Source of the DNA: Verrucomicrobiota bacterium | GTDB lineage: Bacteria; Verrucomicrobiota; Verrucomicrobiae; Limisphaerales; UBA11358 | Direction: 5' to 3' | Assembly (NCBI GenBank): GCA_014860005.1 | Contig: JACZKP010000094.1 | Coordinates: forward strand, 1-47,201 | DNA: 47,201 bases | Shown: positions 16,544 to 24,022 of the stretch, in pieces | Position numbering within the stretch: position 1 is the stretch's first letter | How the letters are laid out: each line of letters begins with the position of its first letter | Notes under the pieces: generated by a model | What the model was told of the DNA's origin: nothing | Databases searched by the model: none | Seen by the model: only the letters and a program-made list of their open reading frames with translations | Made by a program: the position numbers and the translations under genes

Positions 16544-18115
16544 TCAACCATTCCAAAGCCTGGCTCGCAGAACCAATTGCGCCGTGATCCCCGGTTTGGT
16601 CTTTTTCTCAATGGGGATGCGAAACACCGTTTCCCCATTCTCGATGGCGGATGGCGCGGCGTGCGCCGTGGTGTTTGGGGATTCTGAATCGAAGCCGTAG
16701 TTCAATGTCCAACCCGCCTTGGACTTCTTGGTCTTGGGGGGAACGGCTTCAAGGTTGATTTTGTCGCGGTAGAGGTAGCTGCCTTCGTAGTAGTCATCAA
16801 ACCAGAATTTCTTGTCCACCTGATACTGTGGCACCAGCACGCCCAGATCGAGACTGAAGCCCAGGGAACGGCGCTTCGGATTCACCCGTTGCCGCGCATC
16901 CAGGTAGAGTGAGAACAGGAATGGATGGCGCGGCGATGCCTTGGGGCCGAGATGTTCCGGGCGTAGCATTTCGTCGAACGAGCGGAAGATGGCGGAATTC
17001 TCCGCCACCGTCCGGCGGTGCAAATCCCATTGGGCACCCCGGACCCGCGCCACAACTTCAAAATGGTAGGAGGCACGGATTTCCTTGCCCGCGTCATGGG
17101 CTTGCTGAATCGGCTCTGGGAGGGTGAGTTCGGCCACTTCCAGTTGGCCGTCCACCCGGACGCTGCCAAACAAAAAGCGGGTGAGGTTTTGATAACCTTC
17201 CTCCGAGTTCACCACGCCGTAATGGCCCGAATGGGTGCGATGCACCAAGGCGCGGGGACTGTTCTTGCGAATCGTCTTCCCCTGCTCGTTCCAATTGCCG
17301 AACACGGTCGCGTTGGCGATCCGCACCAGGCCGTCGCTCATGGGACCGACGGCCAGCCGCGGCAGGCCCATCGCCACATCGTAATCCTTGCTGTTGGTGC
17401 CGACCAAACAGAAGAACCGGTCGGGGTCAAACTGGCCGTTCAAACTGCTCATGTCCTCCGCCGAGTTGGGCAAGGCCAGATACTTTCTCATGCGCTTGTG
17501 GTTAAAGGTGTCCGCCTCGTGATAGGTGAGAAATCCGGGGATGTTGCCAATCACGTTCAAGTCAATCCCGTTGTGCGGCGTGGCGTAGGTGTAAACCTTG
17601 TCCACCACTTTGCGGGCATCGTCGCTGCCGACTTGCAGATTCTGCAGCAGACACCGGCACACCAATCCGCCCATCGAATGCGCCAGGAGATACACCCGGA
17701 ACGCCTTGATCGCTGCCGCGTCACCCTGGCAGACCCGGTCCCGCACCTTCAGAATCAATTCACTCAACCCCTCGGCATACTTTTCAATCGGCAGCCGGGT
17801 ACCCTGGCCCAACTCCGACGAGGCCACATCGTAATATCGGTGGATGATGACGCTGCGCGGCCCGATCTTAATGTCGGCGGGCATTTCCGTACCGTGCGAA
17901 TAAACATCCTGGTATTGATGGTCTTTCATCAACCGCACCAGCGGCGACTCGAAATAGTGCCGCTGCACCTGGCCGGTCCACAATTGCCGCACCTTGGTCG
18001 AACCCACATTGAATCCCATATAGGGATCGGCGACGGTGTTTTCGACTTCGGCGGTACTCCCGGCATAGCCGCGCACATAGATAATGGGGTAGAAAGGCGG
18101 TTGAATTTTGATCAT
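16544..18115 (-). CDS. Alpha/beta hydrolase, PGAP1/lipase-like
   Basis: 523 residues, without a signal peptide. The N-terminal half is an alpha/beta hydrolase: PIIYVRGYAGS (about 10-20) is the first strand and oxyanion region. YLLAHSMGGLVCRCLLQNL (about 143-161) contains the nucleophile Ser in A-H-S-M-G. VYTYATPHNGID follows, typical of lipase/PGAP1 proteins ('GTPHxG'). VGPMSDGLVRI (about 256-266) supplies the probable Asp and HSGHYGVVNSEEG (about 290-302) the His. The C-terminal 200 residues form a separate beta-rich domain that I do not recognise. The substrate is probably a lipid or acyl ester in the cytoplasm; phospholipid or GPI-like specificity cannot be inferred. It is convergent with the GIY-YIG-like gene, 67 bases apart. 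Confidence 0.75.
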   Translation of the reverse strand: MIKIQPPFYPIIYVRGYAGSTAEVENTVADPYMGFNVGSTKVRQLWTGQVQRHYFESPLVRLMKDHQYQDVYSHGTEMPADIKIGPRSVIIHRYYDVASSELGQGTRLPIEKYAEGLSELILKVRDRVCQGDAAAIKAFRVYLLAHSMGGLVCRCLLQNLQVGSDDARKVVDKVYTYATPHNGIDLNVIGNIPGFLTYHEADTFNHKRMRKYLALPNSAEDMSSLNGQFDPDRFFCLVGTNSKDYDVAMGLPRLAVGPMSDGLVRIANATVFGNWNEQGKTIRKNSPRALVHRTHSGHYGVVNSEEGYQNLTRFLFGSVRVDGQLEVAELTLPEPIQQAHDAGKEIRASYHFEVVARVRGAQWDLHRRTVAENSAIFRSFDEMLRPEHLGPKASPRHPFLFSLYLDARQRVNPKRRSLGFSLDLGVLVPQYQVDKKFWFDDYYEGSYLYRDKINLEAVPPKTKKSKAGWTLNYGFDSESPNTTAHAAPSAIENGETVFRIPIEKKTKPGITAQLVLRARLWNG

Positions 18116-18537
18116 GGCAGGCTCAGGCGTTGATGGTTCTCAGCAAGTGAATTCAAGGCGGTCAGCTAATCCCGCGAGAGGGACTGTCATTGGTCCATTT
18201 CTTTCCATGCAAGGTTTGCTCATTTTGAAAACAGGCTGTCCGGGTTCACGCAGGGAACACCCGGAAATGCTGTATGCTATCACGATTGGGACGGCGTGAT
18301 TAAGAACCTGCCGACTCCTTCAGACAAGCACTATTTATTCATAAATCGGACTGCCGGCACGCGCGCGGACATGGACGACATCGCCCGGGCCTTTGAGAAG
18401 GTTCAGGAGAACCGCGACGCGCTGAACGCGCAAGAGGTCGGCCGCAAGCAAAGAAGCAACTCGAGTAGACCGAGGATTGCTGTGAACCGGGCGCGAACGG
18501 GCAAAAGGCATGGCAAGGGGATGAAGGCAAAGGTATG
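18116..18537. other. 422-base region holding one possible gene remnant
   Basis: Between the lipase gene start and the 3' end of membrane paralogue B. Apart from the + strand remnant listed separately (about 18246-18466), I see no gene, repeat or terminator. The left part must hold the lipase promoter. Confidence 0.4.
18246..18466 (+). pseudogene. Possible 3' remnant of a DegT/DnrJ-type aminotransferase
   Basis: One + strand frame reads TQGTPGNAVCYHDWDGVIKN, then TPSDKHYLFINRTAGTRADM and DDIARAFEKVQENRDAL. The end resembles the C-terminal 'R..D.DDI..AF.KV.EN...L' helix of DegT/DnrJ/EryC1/StrS PLP-dependent aminotransferases, and HDWDGVIKN resembles their pre-terminal segment; this is recall of the family, not a search. 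The PLP-binding Lys domain is absent, no start codon is convincing, and after about 18470 the frame becomes unlike protein. It is best read as a decayed gene end. A GTG at 18296 could in principle start a small protein, but that seems less likely. Confidence 0.3.
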
Positions 18538-19533
18538 TCATCCAGAGGGAGCATGGTCACGAGGTGGTCGCGCCACCCGGTAAACCGCCCACCCCAGCAA
18601 AGCGACCGCCAGGATTCCGCCTGCGCGATAAAAATGAATCGGGGCGATCCCCTTCACCTCCAGGGCAAGCTGCCCGGCATAGAGCGCCACGGCGACCGCC
18701 GGGGCGACCAGCAGCGCCAGTAGGTTCCGGAAATTGACGAAAGTTGCTTCGGTCCCGGTCGCGGCGGTGGCCGTTCTGCGACGGGCCCACCACAGCAAAC
18801 CCAGGATCGTTCCACTCAACAGCGGCAACAACAGCAGCGGTCGCAAACCGAGGGACTTCACCTGGGCCGAATAGAAAACACCCAGCACCAGCAGCGAAAA
18901 GATGAGGCCTGGCAATCCCGGGCGGATTGAAGCCACCGGAACTCTAAGCACGGCCGCATGGCTGAACATCAACAGCGCGGTGCAAACGAAGGCGTGCGCG
19001 GCAAACAACCCCACGGGCGCAACCTCCGGCGGATTTTCACGCCAGAGAAACGGCGCCCAAAGTCCCCAGTAAGCGCCCAGCGCGGCGGCCCACGCGAGCG
19101 ACTTCCACGGCTTCGCTTCCCGCAGCGCGCGCCCGATGAAGTGCCAGCAAACCAGGACCGAGATCAAGGCGTGCCACGACAGCCCCGTCCAGACGAGGCT
19201 GAGGGGAAACGGTGCGGAATCCTCGGTGCCGTAGAGCGTGCCCACGAGCGCGCCCTCCGTCAGCCACCCGTAAAGCGCACCGGCGAGAAACACCGTTGCG
19301 GCGGTGGTTGCCCGGAAACGCGACACGACGTTTACGAAAACGCAGGCGGTGACGCTGTAAGCCAGCCATGTCAAAGCCAGTTCACCCAAATGATCCCCGA
19401 TCCGGAACGTTGACCAGAACACGCGCTCGGACGCAAAGAACAGCACGTACCCGCTGGCGAGGTATAAAAGCGCGTTGCGCAGCCAGTTTTTCGCAAACGC
19501 GATCCAGGCAACCTTGGTGAAGGCGTGCTTCAT
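18538..19533 (-). CDS. Uncharacterised polytopic membrane protein (paralogue B)
   Basis: 331 residues with about ten membrane helices; no named family recognised. It is homologous end to end to the protein at 865-1818: GYVLFFASERVFWSTFRIGD, then FLAGALYGWLTEGALVGTLY, PFPLSLVWTGLSWHALISV and WGLWAPFLWRENPPE line up with the counterpart, as does a last helix followed by a short tail with RP. Invariant between the two copies are the E-R-V-F-W-S motif after helix 1, the G-W-L-x-E-G pair of helix 3, T-L-Y-G and the W-H-A-L-I-S-V block. The conserved acidic and aromatic residues in the membrane suggest a specific function. The gene stands alone, with an unrelated lipase gene downstream and the glycan operon upstream on the same strand (142 bases). 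Confidence 0.75.
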   Translation of the reverse strand: MKHAFTKVAWIAFAKNWLRNALLYLASGYVLFFASERVFWSTFRIGDHLGELALTWLAYSVTACVFVNVVSRFRATTAATVFLAGALYGWLTEGALVGTLYGTEDSAPFPLSLVWTGLSWHALISVLVCWHFIGRALREAKPWKSLAWAAALGAYWGLWAPFLWRENPPEVAPVGLFAAHAFVCTALLMFSHAAVLRVPVASIRPGLPGLIFSLLVLGVFYSAQVKSLGLRPLLLLPLLSGTILGLLWWARRRTATAATGTEATFVNFRNLLALLVAPAVAVALYAGQLALEVKGIAPIHFYRAGGILAVALLGWAVYRVARPPRDHAPSG

Positions 19534-19675
19534 GGTGCTTTGGCATTACGCACCGACCGAATGGCGACTGAGGTGGAGGCGATTCATGTTGGCGATGAGC
19601 ATGAAACGATCAGTTGATTCATTCCAACGCCGCGGTGAGTTGCGCCTTATGCCCATTTGGTAGAGGCTGCGGTAA

Positions 19676-22600
19676 TCAATCAGCTTTGTGGTTTGCGCTT
19701 GCGGGCGCTGGATACCGCTTCGCCGCGTCGTCCAGTACGAGCACCCAATCCAATAGTTCGCCGGGCTGCGGTGGCGTGAAGGCGCGTTCGCCGGTGTTCG
19801 GAAATTCACCGATGGCTTCCACCGCGCTGGTGCGCGGATTGAACCAGGACGCACGGAGTTTCTCTCCAGCGAGGCTACCCAACCGAACGGTGAACGGAGC
19901 CCCGTCGGGCGAGTAGATGAAAGCGTGGTCGCGGCCCCGTATCGCCCGTCGATGGGCCGCGCCTTCACCTGCGCCGTCCACGAGCAACGATTGATCGGGC
20001 ACGCGGTCGAGCATGGGGCGCGATTCCATCAAACGACGAAGGTAGCCCATCTGCTTCGCACTCGGGGCTTCGAGGGCTTCGCGCCAAGTGAGCTTGGCCT
20101 CAAGGATCGGTTTATGTGGCGGCGCATACATCTGCCAGATGGAGTTGTGTCCGTAAGTGTGCCCGAACCCGCCGGCGAACACCGCCCAATACGCTGCACG
20201 CCGCGCGTGGTCGTCGTTCGAGGGCTTGGTGGAAGGATGCGCGGCCCGCATGTGGCCGGGCAACCATGCCGCCGGAATCAGCGCGCCCGGATAACTGGAC
20301 TCCAGATCAATCACCGGCTTGATCGGCTGACGGATCCAGTGCTTCTCAATGAACCGCCAGCTCTCCACCAAATCCCCATGACTCGATTGCGCCGATGTGA
20401 AGTCCAACCACGGCTCGTCATGAAGATAATCCGAAACGTGTCCCGGCCCGGACGTGTGATAGGTCATCAAGACCGCGTCGTAATCCTCGCGGCCCGTCAC
20501 ACCGAGGACGAGGCCCCGTGCCATTGCACGCCAGATCGCGACAGCTTCTGGGGTTGACGGCGCCTTGTCACCACCGAGAATCCAAATCAGGTTCGACCGA
20601 TTGCGATACCGCTCCCCAAGGAAGCGCCCGTAGATCAGCGCGTTCGTGACATTGAAAATGCCATCCACCTTGCCGTCGAACGCCGAGGAGGTGACGTACT
20701 TGCCCCACGTCGGCAGGAAGCCGACATAAAGGCCGTTGGTCGTGGCCAGATCGAGCACCTCGTCCACAAAGTCCCAGTAGTCATTCGCCGGACCATCCTT
20801 CACATCCGGTCGGGCTGGGTCTTTGTCCAGCAGCGGCAGGTGTCCCCGGCGGTTTGGCTCAGTGAGGCCATTCAGTTCCGCGAGAGCGACGGCTTGAATG
20901 ACGTTGAAGCCCTTGGCCGCGCGGTCGCGCAGGTAGAATTCTGCCTCCGTACGGTCGAGCCGATGAAACAATTCCCACGCGGTATCGCCCAGCCAGAAAA
21001 ACGGCTTGCCATCGGCAGAAACCAGGAAACGTTGGTTGGCGCTCACCTTGAGTCGGGGCAATGACCGGGCAGCGCCGCCGCCGTCTGATGAACCCGGAGT
21101 CAATGCGTCGCCAGTCCCGGTGTTGCCACCGCGATAAAGCGCCCAGCCGATCCATCCGCCCCCTTGCTCGGTGCGAACGTCGCTGCTTTGCTGCTCGCGC
21201 ACCTTTACGGGATAGGTATTCCCAAAGGAAAGCTCCCGGACGCCTTGCGCACTAAACGCGGCGTCCCGGATATCGAAGGCGGGGCGAAAATCGTTGGTCT
21301 CAATGCTCGGGGGGTAGTTGAACAAGCCGAGAATCTCCGTCTGACCGCCGCGAGCAGTCAGGAAGCGCACGCCGCGGCCTTCGTGCTTCACGCCGAGCGC
21401 CCAGAGTCGCCCGCCGTGGTTCTGCACCAAACCCGTGTCGCTGTCGCCCTCGGGATTGAGTTGCCGCGCCCAAAGCGATTGGCCGGGCGAGCGAAGCTCA
21501 ATGCCACTCGGACAATCCGTGACGAAGATTTCTCCGCCGCCGGTGCCCAGCACTTTCAAGTCGCAGCTTTCGACGACGAGTGTGTTGGTGGCGGAACGAT
21601 TCTCGACAATGGCCGGCCGGCCGCCGAAAGCCTGGAGATGCAGGAACTTCACCACCGGCGCCGAACGATCATCCACAATGAAGCGGCCTTTCTCTCCGCC
21701 GATAACCCGGCCGAAACCCAACCCAATAATTAACCGCACGCTGCCATGCACGCGCACTTCGCCGTCCAAGCTGTAATGGTTCGGATCGCCGCCGCCGATG
21801 CCGCGCAGATAAACGACCGTCTTTCCCGCAGCCGCGGCGGCATCGATGGCCGCTTGCAGCGCGGCGGTGTCGTCGCGGTTATCGCCAAACTTTGCGCCGT
21901 GGTCGTTCGCACAAACCCAGTTCGCGAGGTTGGTTTCCCAGGCGACATTTGGTTCGCGCTTGATGGGCAGGTTCAACGAAGTATCGGGTGCCTCCGCGAA
22001 AAGTTTTTTGGTCGGGTGCGAAAGGTATTCTTGCAAGTCAGTGCCGACAACGCTGCCGCCGGGTGTGGTGCTGCTGAGAACTTGCTTGAAACCGCGGCTG
22101 GTCACGTCGCGCGCGTATAGCACGCTGCTATTGGTAATGGCCGGTTGCGCCGGGTCGCCTCCGCTGAAACGTCCACCCACCAACGCCACCACCCCGCCCC
22201 ACCACGTCCAGTCGTTGGGATATTCGTTGCGCAAGGCCACCGGGGTGTTCTCGACAACGAGGTCTTCGATGCCGACCGCAGTGGCGTTTACATAAACGCC
22301 TTCGCTTCGCGCACTGCGGACGGTCACTCGCGAAAGAGTTTGCCCCCAGCTCCAGGCGCAGCGCACGCCCGTCTCGAACGAGCCTTCCACCAGCGCGTCC
22401 TGCACCAGACTCGGCCCGTTCTGGCCGAGGAATCCAGCGTTGATGCCCACGCGGCCGGTTCCCGTGATGCGAACGTCCTTGAGGATGCTGCTGTTGTTGC
22501 CATACCAACGAATGCCATCGGCGTGCGGATTCCGGCCCACGTCAATCGTGAGGTGCCGGAAGTTGCGCATGAAGAAGTCCGCTGAACTGGCCTGCGTGTC

Positions 22601-23005
22601 GCTCGGTTGCGTGCGCAGTACGGCGGTAACATTCGTCGCCACTCCGTCGGTAAGCCGGATGATCACACCGTCGCGCGACTCGCCATAGACCCACGGACCG
22701 ACGCGGGAGTTGACCACAAGGTTGCTGGTGACGCGATACGTGCCGTTGGGAATGAAGAGCACAGCCGTACCGCCGATTCGACCGCGATTGGAGCTCGCCT
22801 CGATGGCCGCCTGAAGCGCGGCGGTGTCGTCAGCCTCGCCGTCGCCCTTCGCGCCGAAGTCGCGTTTGAGATCGAGCACGGACGGATCACTGGGGAACAC
22901 AATGCGCTCGGCGGCGGACGGAACGGGGGGCACGGCTGCCGGCAGCAAACTCGAAAGGAAGCACATTGCGGCTCCGGTTAGCGAAAGGAATGAGAGAGAA
23001 TTCAT
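19676..23005 (-). CDS. Fusion of two pectate-lyase-fold regions with a DUF4038 (GH140-like) glycosidase
   Basis: 1109 residues from the ATG at 23003-23005 (MNSLSFLSLTGAAMCFLSSL, a signal peptide); the frame is open further, but that part overlaps the preceding gene. The first beta-helix opens with DFGAKGDGEADDTAALQAAI (about residues 49-68), the second with HGAKFGDNRDDTAALQAAID (about 367-386); both are pectate-lyase-3 N-terminal motifs. From about 660 comes a DUF4038 barrel: FLVSADGKPFFWLGDTAWEL, ILGGDKAPS (about 810, probable catalytic Asp) and VIDLESSYPG (about 898, probable catalytic Glu). A C-terminal beta domain (about 1005-1100, FNPRTSAVEAIGEF) is typical of DUF4038 proteins. The known GH140 enzyme removes apiose from rhamnogalacturonan II. 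It is the last gene of the operon, one base after the SGNH gene. Confidence 0.8.
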   Translation of the reverse strand: MNSLSFLSLTGAAMCFLSSLLPAAVPPVPSAAERIVFPSDPSVLDLKRDFGAKGDGEADDTAALQAAIEASSNRGRIGGTAVLFIPNGTYRVTSNLVVNSRVGPWVYGESRDGVIIRLTDGVATNVTAVLRTQPSDTQASSADFFMRNFRHLTIDVGRNPHADGIRWYGNNSSILKDVRITGTGRVGINAGFLGQNGPSLVQDALVEGSFETGVRCAWSWGQTLSRVTVRSARSEGVYVNATAVGIEDLVVENTPVALRNEYPNDWTWWGGVVALVGGRFSGGDPAQPAITNSSVLYARDVTSRGFKQVLSSTTPGGSVVGTDLQEYLSHPTKKLFAEAPDTSLNLPIKREPNVAWETNLANWVCANDHGAKFGDNRDDTAALQAAIDAAAAAGKTVVYLRGIGGGDPNHYSLDGEVRVHGSVRLIIGLGFGRVIGGEKGRFIVDDRSAPVVKFLHLQAFGGRPAIVENRSATNTLVVESCDLKVLGTGGGEIFVTDCPSGIELRSPGQSLWARQLNPEGDSDTGLVQNHGGRLWALGVKHEGRGVRFLTARGGQTEILGLFNYPPSIETNDFRPAFDIRDAAFSAQGVRELSFGNTYPVKVREQQSSDVRTEQGGGWIGWALYRGGNTGTGDALTPGSSDGGGAARSLPRLKVSANQRFLVSADGKPFFWLGDTAWELFHRLDRTEAEFYLRDRAAKGFNVIQAVALAELNGLTEPNRRGHLPLLDKDPARPDVKDGPANDYWDFVDEVLDLATTNGLYVGFLPTWGKYVTSSAFDGKVDGIFNVTNALIYGRFLGERYRNRSNLIWILGGDKAPSTPEAVAIWRAMARGLVLGVTGREDYDAVLMTYHTSGPGHVSDYLHDEPWLDFTSAQSSHGDLVESWRFIEKHWIRQPIKPVIDLESSYPGALIPAAWLPGHMRAAHPSTKPSNDDHARRAAYWAVFAGGFGHTYGHNSIWQMYAPPHKPILEAKLTWREALEAPSAKQMGYLRRLMESRPMLDRVPDQSLLVDGAGEGAAHRRAIRGRDHAFIYSPDGAPFTVRLGSLAGEKLRASWFNPRTSAVEAIGEFPNTGERAFTPPQPGELLDWVLVLDDAAKRYPAPASANHKAD

Positions 23006-23006
23006 G

Positions 23007-24008
23007 TTATTGGTCCCGACTGCTGACGCCGGCTTCGGGAATCGAACACACCACGCGCCAAGCGGTTTCTTGAATCGTTCGCGCCAGTTCCGGCGCAATG
23101 TTTCCATAGGGTTCGGCAGGCAATCCCACCGGAGATTGTTTCAGCAAGGTGGCGAAGTAAGTGCAGGTGACCGCGTAGCTGCCGGGTTCGTTAAGGTGGA
23201 TGCCGTCCTTGTAGAACTGATGAACACTCGTCCAGCCGCGCACTTTGCCCGCCTTCATCTGCGCGTGGAGATCGGCGAGCACATGACCCACGGGCACCAG
23301 CCGCACCGGCTTCCTCAATTCTGGTGTCGCCATGCGAACCTCGCGCAACAACGTCTCGAAGTAATCGCGTGTCTCGTTCGTGTTGTCCCAGCCGCCGGTG
23401 TACTTCGTTTCCCAGCGCGCGGCGAAGTCGTCCACCTTGGAAAGATCGTTGCCGCTGCCAAGTCTGGCTGGATCGTAGTCGTTTTTGTCGAAGGCCACGC
23501 TCTTGCCACCGACCGTGACGCGCGGCCAGCGGACGTAAATGTAAACCTGCACGTCAGGATTCCTGGCTGCGGCCATCCGGGCCAGTTTCACAATCAACGC
23601 AACGTCGCCCAGGTCTTCGCCCTGGTCGTTCTTGCCGTGCAAGTGGCGATCAAAGGGCTGCAACGACACCGCGTCCCAGGCGAACTCGCCGAGCGCTTTT
23701 TGCCAGCCGCCGAACGGCTCTTCGCGGAAGCCGTCGTTGGGATGTTGGTACAGCCACTCCAACGGCGCGCCGGGAATCATGTGCCGGCCCCAGGTGATTT
23801 TGACGCCCCGGCTCGCCGCCAGTTCCGCCAACTGGCCGTAGCGGATGGTATCGGTGACGCTGTTGCCGACGTAATAGACGCGCAGTGGTTTCACGTTTTC
23901 CGCGGCGAACAGCGAACTCGCCGCAAGGAGAAACCCGGTGATGCAGCAAAGAAGTGCTCGCCTCATGGCGAGCAGGGTTGTGCGTTTCGGACAGGCGTGG
24001 TTGTTCAT
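23007..24008 (-). CDS. Exported SGNH-type hydrolase
   Basis: 333 residues from the ATG at 24006-24008 (MNNHACPKRTTLLAMRRALL); another in-frame ATG at 23966 (MRRALLCCITGFLLAASSL) gives an equally good signal peptide. The mature domain opens with LRVYYVGNSVTDTIRYGQLA (about 43-62), where G-N-S replaces the usual G-D-S of SGNH esterases and the Ser is the expected nucleophile. W-G-R-H (about 75) is a plausible oxyanion segment, and FYKDGIHLNEPGSYAV (about 265-280) provides the D-x-x-H pair of block V. Likely an extracytoplasmic carbohydrate esterase or a related glycan-binding hydrolase. It starts 14 bases after the GH9 gene and its stop is one base before the next ATG (TAA-C-ATG), so it is firmly part of the operon. 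Confidence 0.75.
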   Translation of the reverse strand: MNNHACPKRTTLLAMRRALLCCITGFLLAASSLFAAENVKPLRVYYVGNSVTDTIRYGQLAELAASRGVKITWGRHMIPGAPLEWLYQHPNDGFREEPFGGWQKALGEFAWDAVSLQPFDRHLHGKNDQGEDLGDVALIVKLARMAAARNPDVQVYIYVRWPRVTVGGKSVAFDKNDYDPARLGSGNDLSKVDDFAARWETKYTGGWDNTNETRDYFETLLREVRMATPELRKPVRLVPVGHVLADLHAQMKAGKVRGWTSVHQFYKDGIHLNEPGSYAVTCTYFATLLKQSPVGLPAEPYGNIAPELARTIQETAWRVVCSIPEAGVSSRDQ

Positions 24009-24022
24009 GTCAAATCTTGTGC

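Noticed and set aside
17018..18133. 371-codon + strand frame opposite the lipase-like gene
   Set aside because: No domain or leader, very Arg/His-rich; the opposite strand has A-H-S-M-G and other hydrolase motifs.
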